NCBI GenBank assembly: GCA_017165825.1
Contig: CM029374.1
Location: forward strand, 2,728,397-2,792,396
Source of the DNA: Hepsetus odoe
Lineage: Eukaryota > Chordata > Actinopteri > Characiformes > Hepsetidae
DNA: 64,000 bases
Direction: 5' to 3'
In this document: positions 22,733-34,600 of the stretch, piece by piece
How positions within the stretch are numbered: position 1 is the stretch's first letter
Layout of the letters: each line of letters starts with the position of its first letter
Program-made: the position numbers and the translations under genes
Notes under the pieces: generated by a model
What the model saw: only the letters and a program-made list of their open reading frames with translations
Told to the model about the DNA's origin: nothing
Databases searched by the model: none

Positions 22733-25700
22733 AAATGCACATGTATTTTCTAACCTCTCGAATTTGCTGCGTGTCCAGTATCAGGCTCCGCTTCACAATG
22801 TCACTCAGTCCATCTGGTTCTTTATCGACAGAGAGGGCGACTCTCCCCTTGTTGTCCTCCATACACACCATCTACGCAAAGGAGGGTGAAAAGAAGAAGT
22901 CAAATTCAAAGACCAATTTGCATTATTAAAACTACATCCTGCGCCATTTGTTTAAAGTAACGCAGCCGCTCTGTGTTCCTCACACTCTCACCGTGCCACA
23001 CTGCTACTCAGAAGCTCAGTTTCCTCTGAACGTGCACCCCAAACACACACCTGCATCCCTCTATATTTACACAACTGTCTCATGTGACCACTTCACCACA
23101 CCTCATCTGTTACTTTCAGTTCACATACATGACTGCCCAACAGGGAAAGAGATATTACTGTTTTCACCACACTCTTTAATGGAAAGCGAATATTCAAATA
23201 CTCAATTTGTTCGAGTTCAAAACTACAGCTACAGGGCTGACGTAAAAAAAAAAAATACTAAACTGGGGGGGGAATCTAAACCTTCATTAAGGTGGCACAC
23301 TTGCTGTATATAGTTTAGCTATGTCTTCCACAGAGATATTAAAAGGAGAAAAAGGAGAGGAGAAAGAGGAAAAGAAAGAAAAAAAAAAAAAAAGCACCAG
23401 ACTTGGAATTCACAAAGCAATCGCTTTGAATTGACAAGTCTACGCTGCCTTAATGAAGAGCTGGCTGTGCTTTGAGAGTCCTGATTATTGACTTCCTGGC
23501 TGACTGAATACATCTGGACTTGTTGTGTAATTTTTCTCTCCATTTTCACACACACACCTCCCACTCATCTCCGGTGCGACCGTCCCTCAGAGACACTTCT
23601 TCCTCCTCTCCCCCTTCCCCGTCATCGAGAACCACAAAGTCGTCTTCGTCTCGATCCACCTCCTCGTCCTCACCTCCATCCACAATACACAGGTCCGGCC
23701 TGTGCTGGCTTAGGTAGGCGTAGAGCTCGTCTGAACTGCACATATCAGCGCACACACACACACACACACATTTCTACATCCTGAAGAGAAGTAAGAACCG
23801 AAGTGGTTAAGAGGCCCATCCTCTGCTGAACAACAGAGAGGCATTTGACCCTTAAAATCCAACCAGGATCTGAACCAGGAACCCTCTGGGTCCTCCACAT
23901 TCCAGGTCCTGCATGTGTGTGTGTGTGTCTGAGCTGCCGCGCTCTCACCTCTCCTGCTGCAAGGTGAACCAGGTGTCTCCACACACTACAGGTTTGGGTT
24001 TGCCAAGCTCCAGTGCTCCAAAGCCCTTCTTTTTCTGAGCCTGGGGCTTCTGGCGCATCCTTACAAACATCAGGGAACTGGGACCACTTTGGCCTGGAGA
24101 ACACAGAGAGAGAGGTAGCAACATGAGCAGAAACCATGCATATACAGTTACAGAGCCAGAAATAAAAAGCTCACAATGTTATAGGAAGAATGAGGTTAAA
24201 AAGACAAGTTTTTGTTTTTTTGCGGAAACAAAACTGATAGATTATAGAGTTAAATCTCATTAGCCGTTTTCCACCAACAGGGATTCGGTTCTTGAACAAG
24301 GATTGTTTGAACCTTGGTGCTGCCAGGCAGAATTGCCCACGTATTGCTGTAATCAGGAATGTCATCAGAGATTCAAATGGCTCAAAATTTAGTGCAAAAC
24401 TGAGCCCGTTCTCTGTTGATGGTAAGCACTAATTACCATTATGCAAATGAGGCCTCAATTTTGTTTACTCTTTTCATAAACAGTGCACCAGACAGTGTGT
24501 GATGATTTATGCATGGCACAAGGCCAGCTTCTTTTATTTGTTAAATTAATGTGTTTTACAGCTTTAGTGCAACATTAAAAAAGCAAACTTTTAGCATGTA
24601 ATTCTGATTTTGGGCTGCAGTGAGGAACAGACACTCGATATTGAATAAAAACATAGAAAAGCTTCAGAAAAGCATCTCAGATGCAAAACACACCCAGGTA
24701 TTGTCCGATTTCCACATTTACCTGAAATCTTCTTCTTCAAATGCGGTAGCTTCTCTGTTTTATGCTCCTGCTCCTCTTCTGCCTTGGCTCCTCCACAGCA
24801 GAATGTGGCAGCAGCCCCCAGCGGCCCGGCAGACTCAAGAGCGAGCTCTTCCAGTTGACGCTCAACCTCCGCCATGTCTCGGCTCTCTCCACCATCTTCC
24901 TCCCCAACACCCATCTCTGACCCGGTCCTGAGAGCCTGCGGGTCCCATGTCGCTGACCTCACGAGAGCAGGAACAGTTTCTGCCTCAGTCTGATGTTTGA
25001 TGTTTGGGGTTTCAATCTGGCTTTCTTGGACTGAGGTTTTTCTCTTGGAGGCTTTCTTGCGACCTTTCCACCTGGAACAAAGTTCAGAGGGGTCACTATG
25101 GATCTGCTTGATTAAGAGAGCATCAAGACATGTTCTACAGTACTAAACAGCATGCTCTTGACCATATACAGACCTCTGTGTAGATTTGCTGAAGTGAATG
25201 TGGGAGATGTCAGAGAAGAAGCTGACCGATGCCAGGTTGTCTATACTGCAGGAGAACAGGTACTCCTCGCAGCCATTCTCCTTCACCAGGGGGAGGGACT
25301 TGTATGGGTCAAAGAAGATCTTATTGGCTGTCACCAGGAGAATCCCAGAGACCACTCCCTAGACACAATGAGACACAGAGAGACAGAGAGACACTTTAAA
25401 CATTGTTATAATGAAACCAACATAGCAGAAATGCAGCCACAAATAGCTGCTGTTGTTTTAAAGAGGTCAGAAAAACAGTTATTTGGAAAAAGAACGAAGA
25501 CGGAGTACTGACTTTTTGGTCGGTGATTAAACGACAGAACAACTTAAGGTAAGGCATGCCTATTGGCCCCTCCCCCTCTGTGCACTCAGGTGGGAGAGCC
25601 AATAGGCACAGTTGTCCATCGGGCATCGGCACAGCCTCCACGTCCTATATGGAAAAAAAGAAAGATACAAGCCTGATGAAGGACAAAAAAAACATCAATC

Positions 25701-26958
25701 CCAATACATAACTTTAAGATTACTCAAATGAAACTGCAGACTCCATTAATTAAAATAATAAAATCTGCTTTCTCTATGAACCAACTTTTAGATTGACTTC
25801 CATTCTGGCTATTAAAAAGTAAAATCCTAATTTGGTTAAAAAAAAAAAAAAGAAAAAGCTATTAAGGTCACTGAAAGGGAAGAAACCCACACCCCCAGGA
25901 TCTCATTAATGCACTGTTGAATGTAGCTACAAATGTCATGAATATGATGTACAAAAAGACACTTTTAATCAACAATGACAAGCCTTATATTTTTAATGTT
26001 CATCAGCTTCATACTGCATACTTCATATGCATCTACTTTATTCTGTCAAGACCATGCCTTGTAGCAGGGTTTCAAAGTTTGCTTGGATAAGAAAATAAAA
26101 AAAATCTAGATTTTTTTTTCCAGCAAAAACTCTGGATTAAACAACACTGCCAAAAAAAAAGGAACTAATCCAAAGGTCAAAATGAAGACAAACATAGAGT
26201 ACACACTTTTCTTAGATTAAGCTACAGATTAAAAACCAGCTGTATGAATGACACTTTATAAAAGACTTAAGCATGAAGACAGAAGACAATGTTCAGCTTA
26301 AGACGTCACTGAAATGTTACTCAATAACCAGCAAGACCAACTTTACAACAGAAATCACTGAAACACAGACAAGATACTGAAAATATGTTTACTATGCTTG
26401 CAATGCTGTTTGCCAAAAAAGCTCCAACCATCAGCTCTAGTTTACTGAGCCCGAGGCAGGTTTTCCTGCACCGCACCAAAGTCCATTTAATCACTTCTCC
26501 TCCAGTAAAGCTCAGTCAATTAAAAGCTCAGCTACACATGATTAGGGAGAAAATTAATAGTGCCCCTTACCAGCAGCTTGTCATATTCAGCATCTGTTGA
26601 AGGAGAAACAAGGGCTGTTGGGCTCCCAGCATCCATCCTGTGCTCCAGACTCAAACCAGGCTCAGGGGCAGGTGCAAAGGAGGCCATGCTTTGTGCGACA
26701 CAGAGCTGCTAGAGAGGATCAAGGAGAGACATTGTGTCCAAGATAAGCACAGGAGTCACACTGCTGTAACTAATGACTCTCTCACTTCCCCATTCAAGAG
26801 TTTCACAACAGGGACACGTGCTCAGCCCAGTTCTGTGACATCATCCCACAGCTGGGCAGAGAGTATCTACAGCTTTCACAGGTATCTCAGTGCTTGATAC
26901 ATAGAGTTCCAGTCTTGATCTTTCAAAAAAATAAAATAAATAAATAAATAATAATTTG

Positions 26959-27043
<85 letters not shown>

Positions 27044-30000
27044 AAATTAATAAAGATGTGATGTTTCAATGGTGTCTGTATGCTCTGTATTTTTGGGCCA
27101 TTCTTTGAGTGTTTTTCAGTTTTTACCGTTTTTTTTAAGAAGGGTTTTCTAGGACTTTTATTTTGAAAATCAAACACTTTCAGAACAAGCTGGATTTCCG
27201 CATGTTATTAAAGGTGCTGAATGAATAATTAAGGTGTGCACTAACGTTCACTAACATAATTGAGTTTGTAAGTGTCTATTTATTTATTTATTTTTATTAT
27301 GGAATTTAATCATGTAATTTAATACAGAAAATAAGGAGACGATTGACAAAAATTGAACCCACTCCTAGCTTTACTGTGGTTGATCAGAGCAGGGAATAAA
27401 TGCAAAAAAAAAAACCCCCACATGATATAAATATGGGAAATAAAAGGGGCAGGTAGCATTTCTTTTTGGGCACATTATTTTATCAAAGTGAGGCTGATGG
27501 CTGGTGAGGAATCGTCATCCAAATGCATGACTTGTCTTTTTATGAGCAGCTATGTAGTAACTGGACATAATTTAAATTAATATGACAAATATTCATTTTA
27601 TTTACATTTAGCAACTTTGAATTCTGATAAAGTTCTTCTTTTCTTCAGCTCAGCATCCTTCTCCTGATATACTCCTTGTCTCTCCTCTGCACAAATCTCA
27701 GCATCTTTAAAACCTCCAGCTCCTGTCTCTTCATCACCATCTCCAACCTGCATAACAGCTGGTCTCACTAACGTCCAGTAACCCTTCCATTTCGCTCTTG
27801 CTGGGAGTATCACACATCTCTCCTGCTATTCTTCTCCACCCACTCCATCCTGCCTGCACTCTTTTCTTCACCTCTCTTCCCCACTCCTTGTTACTCTGAC
27901 AATCCCAAGTATTTAACTTCTGCACTCCAGAGGGGGGGTTCTTTAAAAATATTAATGACTTTTTTATTTTATTATTAGGTCAGTCAATACATTATTGAAA
28001 AGGAATACAGTGGAACCTCTGGTCACCACCAGAATTTGTTCCAAAAAATCCAAACGCAACCCGAATGTAATTTTCCCATAAGATTGTATGTAAATACAAT
28101 TGATCCATTCCAGACCGTGAACTGTTTTTTGGGGTTTTTTTAAAAAAGATTTTTAGGCACAGAAATAATTAATTATACCATATAATACAGAGTGTAATAG
28201 TAAACTAAACATAAAAACATTGAATAACACTGAGAAAACTTTGAACAACAGAGAAAACTAACATTGCAAGAGTTTGTGTCCTTAAAAACCGTTTGCTAAG
28301 CACAGGGAAAAAAATTAAGTTTAACAAATCCTTAATTTATACAAAAACTAAACCTAAACAACACTACCACTTTCCATTTGCTTAGAGGCCGTGGTTAATT
28401 GCAAAATTAATGCAAAAGCACATGAAATACAGCACCAAGAGTTCACAGCGAATGAACGCTCGTCTGACAGAGAACAATGTTCAGGGAGAATGATCTGCAG
28501 GGAGGACGATGTACAGGGAGGACAATCGGCAGGGAGAATGATGTTCAGGGAGAATAATCTGCAGGGAGGACGATGTTCAGGGAGAATAATCTGCAGGGAG
28601 AACAATGTTCAGGGAGAACGATGTTCAGGGAAAATAATCTGCAGGGAGAACAATGTTCAGGGAGAACGATGTTCAGGGAAAATAATCTGCAGGGAGAACA
28701 ATGTTCAGGGAGAACGATGTTCAGGGAGAATAATCTGCATGGAGGACGATGTTCAGGGAGAATAATCTGCATGGAGGACGATGTTCAGGGAGAGACCGAA
28801 CACGTGTGCTCTGTTTGTTAGGCCCTGTATACGCTCAGCAAACAACAGAAAATGGGATACGGACGAAGAACGGGGGAAATCACTGGCGCGTAGTACAAAC
28901 CAGAGGGGAAACTGGCTGCTAGTGTTCGCGACCTGAAATTGTGGTTGTGAGCCGATGTGAAAATTTGGCAAACTTTTTTACCGTAACCTGATCTGTACGT
29001 GTTCAGAAACGTTCGTGACCAGAGGTTCTACTGTATAAAGAATAAGAAGCAGCCCCAACAGAGAGAGGACTCCACACACAGCACTGTGCAAAAGTTTTAG
29101 GCAGATGTGAAAAAATGCTGTAAACAAACAATGCTTTCAGAAATATAAATAATGATTGTTTATTTTTAAAAATCTAAATCAAATCAATATTTGGTGTTAC
29201 TGCCTTTTGCCTTCAAACCAGCAGCAGTTCTTTTAGGTACACTTGCACACAGTCAGGGATTTTGTAGGATTATAGTCAATGTGTGATCAACTAATTTTAC
29301 CAAACAGGTGCTGATGAAGGGGGCAGCAGGGTGTTGGCCGGAGGATCGGGGGTTCGAACCCTGAGGTACCCTTGAGCAAGGTGCCGTCCCCATCATGCGC
29401 CTCCCTGCGATGGGCTGGCCCGTCCTTCGCCCTGTGTGAGCTGGGATGGACTCCAGCACCCGTTTGGGACAAGTGGCAGAAAAGGACTGACTGACTGACA
29501 GGTACTGATGATCATCAATGTCACACGGAGGTTGAAACACAGTCATGTTTGGAACAACCTACCAGCCGAGTTCCTTCAAAAACTGTGTGCAAGTGTACCT
29601 AGAAGAACTGATGCTGTTTTGAAGGCAAAGGGTGGTCACACCAAATATTGATTTTATTTAGATTCTCTTTTGTTCATTCACTGCATTTTGTTGATTGATG
29701 AAAATAAATGATCAACACTTCCATTTCTGAAAGTGTTCTTTGTTTACAGCATTTTTTTCAAACCTGCCTAAAACCTTTGCACGGTACTGTAAGTCCTGAA
29801 GACAATTCAGAAGAACTACACACGTTTAAATAGAAAATGAAACGGATGTGTACCTGTGAATCAGAGATGGCAGAGGTGGATGTAGGTAGTTTTGATTTGC
29901 CACTGAACTGAGAGGCCACACTAAATACTGTGTCCTCCTGATGAACCTGTTTAAAAGCCACACACACACACACACACACACACACATTAATAAAACCACC

Positions 30001-31638
30001 CAATTAAAACTAGCCAATATTGGATAATAAAGAAGTACATAACTGAAAATGGAGCCCTTGTGATTTGAAAACCGCACTTTAGAAAAGGGTTTATTGGAAT
30101 ATTTATCATTTATAAAATAATTATAGGATGGAATGATTAACTGTGATACTAAACTGCCTGTAGAGCAGTAACCCATGGCAACCAAACATCATTAAATGTG
30201 TAACGGTGGCGTGGTGCGGGAAGGACATCAGTGCAGAGCCAGTGGTCCGGAACATAACTTTATCCTCATAAACCAAGATACAGGGAACTAAAAACCACCA
30301 CTAACTTAAGGCTTCGCCTTGAGAATGAACCGTGCTCTGTTCTGACTGAGCACACCTGGGCTCATGAAGACACAGGTACGCTTCATTGGGGCTGCTATTT
30401 AAGCCCCAGGTGTGCTCAGTCAGAAGAGAGCGCCATCTGTCTTGCCAAACCGGAACCACATGCACGACAGACTGTGACAAAATGGCACATATTGTGGACT
30501 TTATCTCAGGACATCAAATCAGTCCTGGACCTCAATCTATATATATTTAATGGTAAAGACTGTGTGTTGGAATAGGATTATTATTATATAGACAGTGTTC
30601 CTAAATTGTTCAGCTCTAATTTAGTGTGCTAAAATAATCCTATTCCAACACACAGTCTTTACCATTAAATCCACAGTTACATACACAGTTTTTCATTAAA
30701 TGCAGCCTTTCGGCTTACAGCTTTAAACAGATCCTGATACAGACCACTGCAGCTGAACATCTGAGATTGGTCAATGAATTGCTCATATCTTTAGTCAGAG
30801 ATGTTGTGCTGAGCACCCATGCTGAAGTCCATAACCCATCACACTAACAGCCTGCATTCCCCAAATGGGTCACAGGCAGCTGCCTGCTGGCATTTTCCTT
30901 CAGCACATCACAAAACCGGAGTGTGTGTTCGCAGACATGGGCGTGTGTGAGTGTGAATACATCAATCAATACCCTTTAATTAAGTTCAAGCAATTAAAAC
31001 AGAATGAGAACACATTGAAGAGATGATAAAAGAAATAGGGCTGCACATTATGGACAGAATATGGACATTAAAAGAACTCTTCCAATACTAAACTAAAGAC
31101 CCTTTGCTCTGTGGGACTTCAGGATAGCCTCGTGGTCCAGAAGAACCCTTAGGGTAGGAACCTAATCACTAGGCCACCGCTGCCCCCCATCAAACATGAC
31201 ATTAAACCACTGAAAGGCAATAATGAAGCAACAAAAGACCAACTCGCAGCCCTGTTTCAGTAGGACGTCCTCAGATCTGCACTCTCAACATTCCTGTTAG
31301 ATTTTGGGGATTACCAGAGCCTTCCTAGTCCACTCAGCTCCATTGAAAAGTCTTAGCAAATTTTTTGGGAAATCCATAAATCCGTCATATCAACTAATGG
31401 ATGTGTCGCTTAAAAATGTCGCACTGACAGCTCGCTGCATTTCAGTGACCTTTGCTCAACAGACCTCTGTTTCAATGTGATGTAACATAACGGCCATAAT
31501 ACAAATACTGAGTCACTGGGTGTGTGTGTGTGTGTGTGTGCGTGTGTATGTAGTATTGTAACATACTACACTGTAAAATAGGCATTCAAACCATTTTGCC
31601 ATTTAAAGTTTACAGGTTTATCTTCACACACACACATG

Positions 31639-31682
<44 letters not shown>

Positions 31683-34600
31683 GGAACAAGAGTGAAAGAA
31701 TGAATGAGGGCGAGCAAGATAGAAAGAGCAACCAAGGGGGGAGAAAGAGGCTGACAGAGAGGAAGAAAGAGAAAGAAAATCAGAGCAAGTGAAAGAGAGG
31801 GTGACATAAAGAGAGTGCTAGGGAATGAAAGAGAGAGGGAGCCAGAATGAGTAAGAGTGCAAAAGACAGAAGGAGTGAGATCAAGCATGGGGAGAGAAAG
31901 AGAGTGAGCGAGAGAGACTATACTCACCCTTTCTTCATTTCTCCTGCTTGATTCACCAAAAGATTCCAGTGTTTTTGTTGTTTCAGTTGGGAAAGCAGCC
32001 TCTGTGAAAAAAATACAGAAACATGAACCAAAAAACTTCCAGCACTCATCTACTTCTGAATCTTCCTCTTCCATTTCAATTCATTTCTCTGCAAGATCCA
32101 AACTTTCAGCTACTTATGCTGTTAGCCAAAGCTGATTCAAGACAGCATCTCACTTATACACACACCAATACGTACACACAGAAAGTAACTGTGTGTGATG
32201 AATTTGGTGTGACAAAGATTCATCCCGGTGGTGTCAAAGCAGCCCTTAATAAAACATGTGATACAATTCAACAAACACACTCCCAACCCAGTTCCCTCAG
32301 CAGTTCACACTTCAGAGGAGGTCCAAACAATATGAACTGTTTAAATGGTTGGGAAGGAAGCAAAATGGGCAGGCTGGGAAAAAAGCAGATTTTTTTTTTA
32401 TCAATGAAAGTTTATAGCAAGCAGAGTTGGATCAGGTTTAATCCCCTAAATGATCTGTTCTGAACTGCAGCAACAGAAATTTTAAATGAGACTAATTACA
32501 AATGATGATTATTATTAAATAAATATGTGAACAAAATTTAGGCCAGCCCTTCAAATTTCCATCAATGCAGCATGTGTACATAAATGTGTAAATCTGAATA
32601 TTGATATGAATGCAAAATGATATCAGATCATCATAAAATATCTGCTTATAATGAGCTGATTTTAAGCAGATGCATTAATCCTCGGAAAGAGTACAAGTTT
32701 GGGTGAGTAAGGGTCTAATTATTTTAATAATATTTTATTTTCACCTCATAGGGCAGCGGTGGGCTAGTGGTTAGGGAGTTGGCACCAGGATAGAAAGGTC
32801 ATGGGTTTGAATCCCAGAACAGTATGTTGCGCTGAGGTACCCTTGAGCAAGGTACCGCCCCCGTCACTGCTCCCTGGGCGCTTTAAATAGCTGGCCCCTG
32901 CTGCACGTGCCGTGTTTTACAAGGACAGATAGTCACTTTCACTTTAAGATAACAGAAATACATGTATGTGTATATCAGCATCAATTGTCAGATTGACAGA
33001 TATCAAAATCAATCAATTCACAATCAGTCCACCCCTAAATAGTTCTTTTGGTATGTATATCAGAAACATTCAAACTTGGATCACAACTAACAAGAAATAA
33101 GAAATGAGTTGTGTGTAAGAAGGCTGGTTCTGCAGTGAAAGTCTGGGCTGTGAAGGGGGATAAATGCAGCATATCCCTCTCTCTCCGACACACACACTCA
33201 TTTGCGTTAACAGCGTTACCTTTGCAGACCCGCTGGCTTTTCATAATTGATTACACACCACAGCTGCCAGCCAAGTCATGAGACTAACTGCGTACTCAGC
33301 TGATACTTCCAGGATTTAGTAAAGCTCTTTTAGATTTTCTGGACTAAAACACAGAACCCCTGCTTTCCCATAAAAAACATATTTATTAAAACTGATTTCC
33401 AAAATATTAGAACAGCTTAATGATATCATTTTACCTGTAGAAGGTCAAATTGTACCTAAATTCTGGGTGGTATGCGAAGGTTGAGGACTCTACTGAAAGA
33501 GCAGTTTAACCAGATTTTCTTCTTTCTTTACTCCTACCCTTGTTTTCGAGCGTTTTCCTTGGAAATCCTCAAGATCTGTCATTTATTGGTGCTAGTGATC
33601 CTCTGTAGGCCACACTAGCAGCCTGCATGAGGAGCAACCCTTGCTGCTTTAATTGAACATATATCAAAATATGACAAAATCTGGGATCATTCTGCACAAA
33701 TCATTAACAAGCATGTAATGTTAGTTTTCTAGTTACCGAGACATCAGCAGTTTTAATGCTTGTTCTGGAGAAAAGCACCAAAAACACATTGAGTTGATTG
33801 TTTATGCAGAAATTCAATTTTTAAAAATGGTTGCTGTGAGTTTAAAGGCATTCTCGGAAAATCTTTATAACACTCCACCTCTGAGAAATCTCAGTTTGGA
33901 GGAACACTTAGCCCTAACACTTCACCCTAGACCTTCCTCCCAACAAGTACTGGGACACCTAAACCCTAGAGGTGAAAAGAAGGAGTAAGGGTTTAGGTGC
34001 AGGTGATTAAATGGGGTTGAGAGTTTCCTGGCTCGGATCGTTTCCTACGTCAACATACACTGATATTTTTAAGGTCAGGACATCCTGCAAATCACATTCT
34101 TAAAAAAAACCCTCTCAAATTTTCCAGAATGGAAATATTCATGTTGATGTAACATAATGTACTGCAGAAAACTCCAATAAGCCTGACTAGTTCACTCACT
34201 CACCCTTGAGGTAATACTGCCTCAGTTTGGGGTTGCGAATGTGATGGCGTCCGCTGCCGCCCTCTGCCGTGGTCAGAACGTCCCGGGCTCCATTGGTGCG
34301 GTGATTGGTGTCCCACGGCCCCGTGATGAAACCCGCAGGCTGGGAGAACCCCGGAGGCAGCCTGGTGCCCAACCAGTGGTCAATAAAACACAAATACAGA
34401 CTGACTCTTAACCAACCGACACATAACAGTTTAATTTAGGACATCTATGCTGTTCAACACACTGCTACCTGGTGAATGGCTGAGTCTGAGATATTCAAAT
34501 GACTCAGTCTGAGAAATTTTTAGTTAGATGGTCAGCTGACATTTAGAAATGAGGAACATTTAGACGCTGAGCGGAAAAACTGATGCGCTTCCTCATACCC

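Noticed and set aside
28471..28790. CRISPR-like array of short regular repeats
   Set aside because: Units are contiguous 16-mers without spacers, in a vertebrate intron. It is a minisatellite.
28391..28821. Long repetitive ORFs on both strands (up to 124 codons)
   Set aside because: They are produced by a 16-bp array whose 48-bp super-unit keeps frame. No start context, splice or conservation supports a protein.
31610..32074. 154-codon minus-strand ORF
   Set aside because: Only the part at 31928-32001 is a real exon. The rest translates a GA-rich tract and runs through the splice donor.
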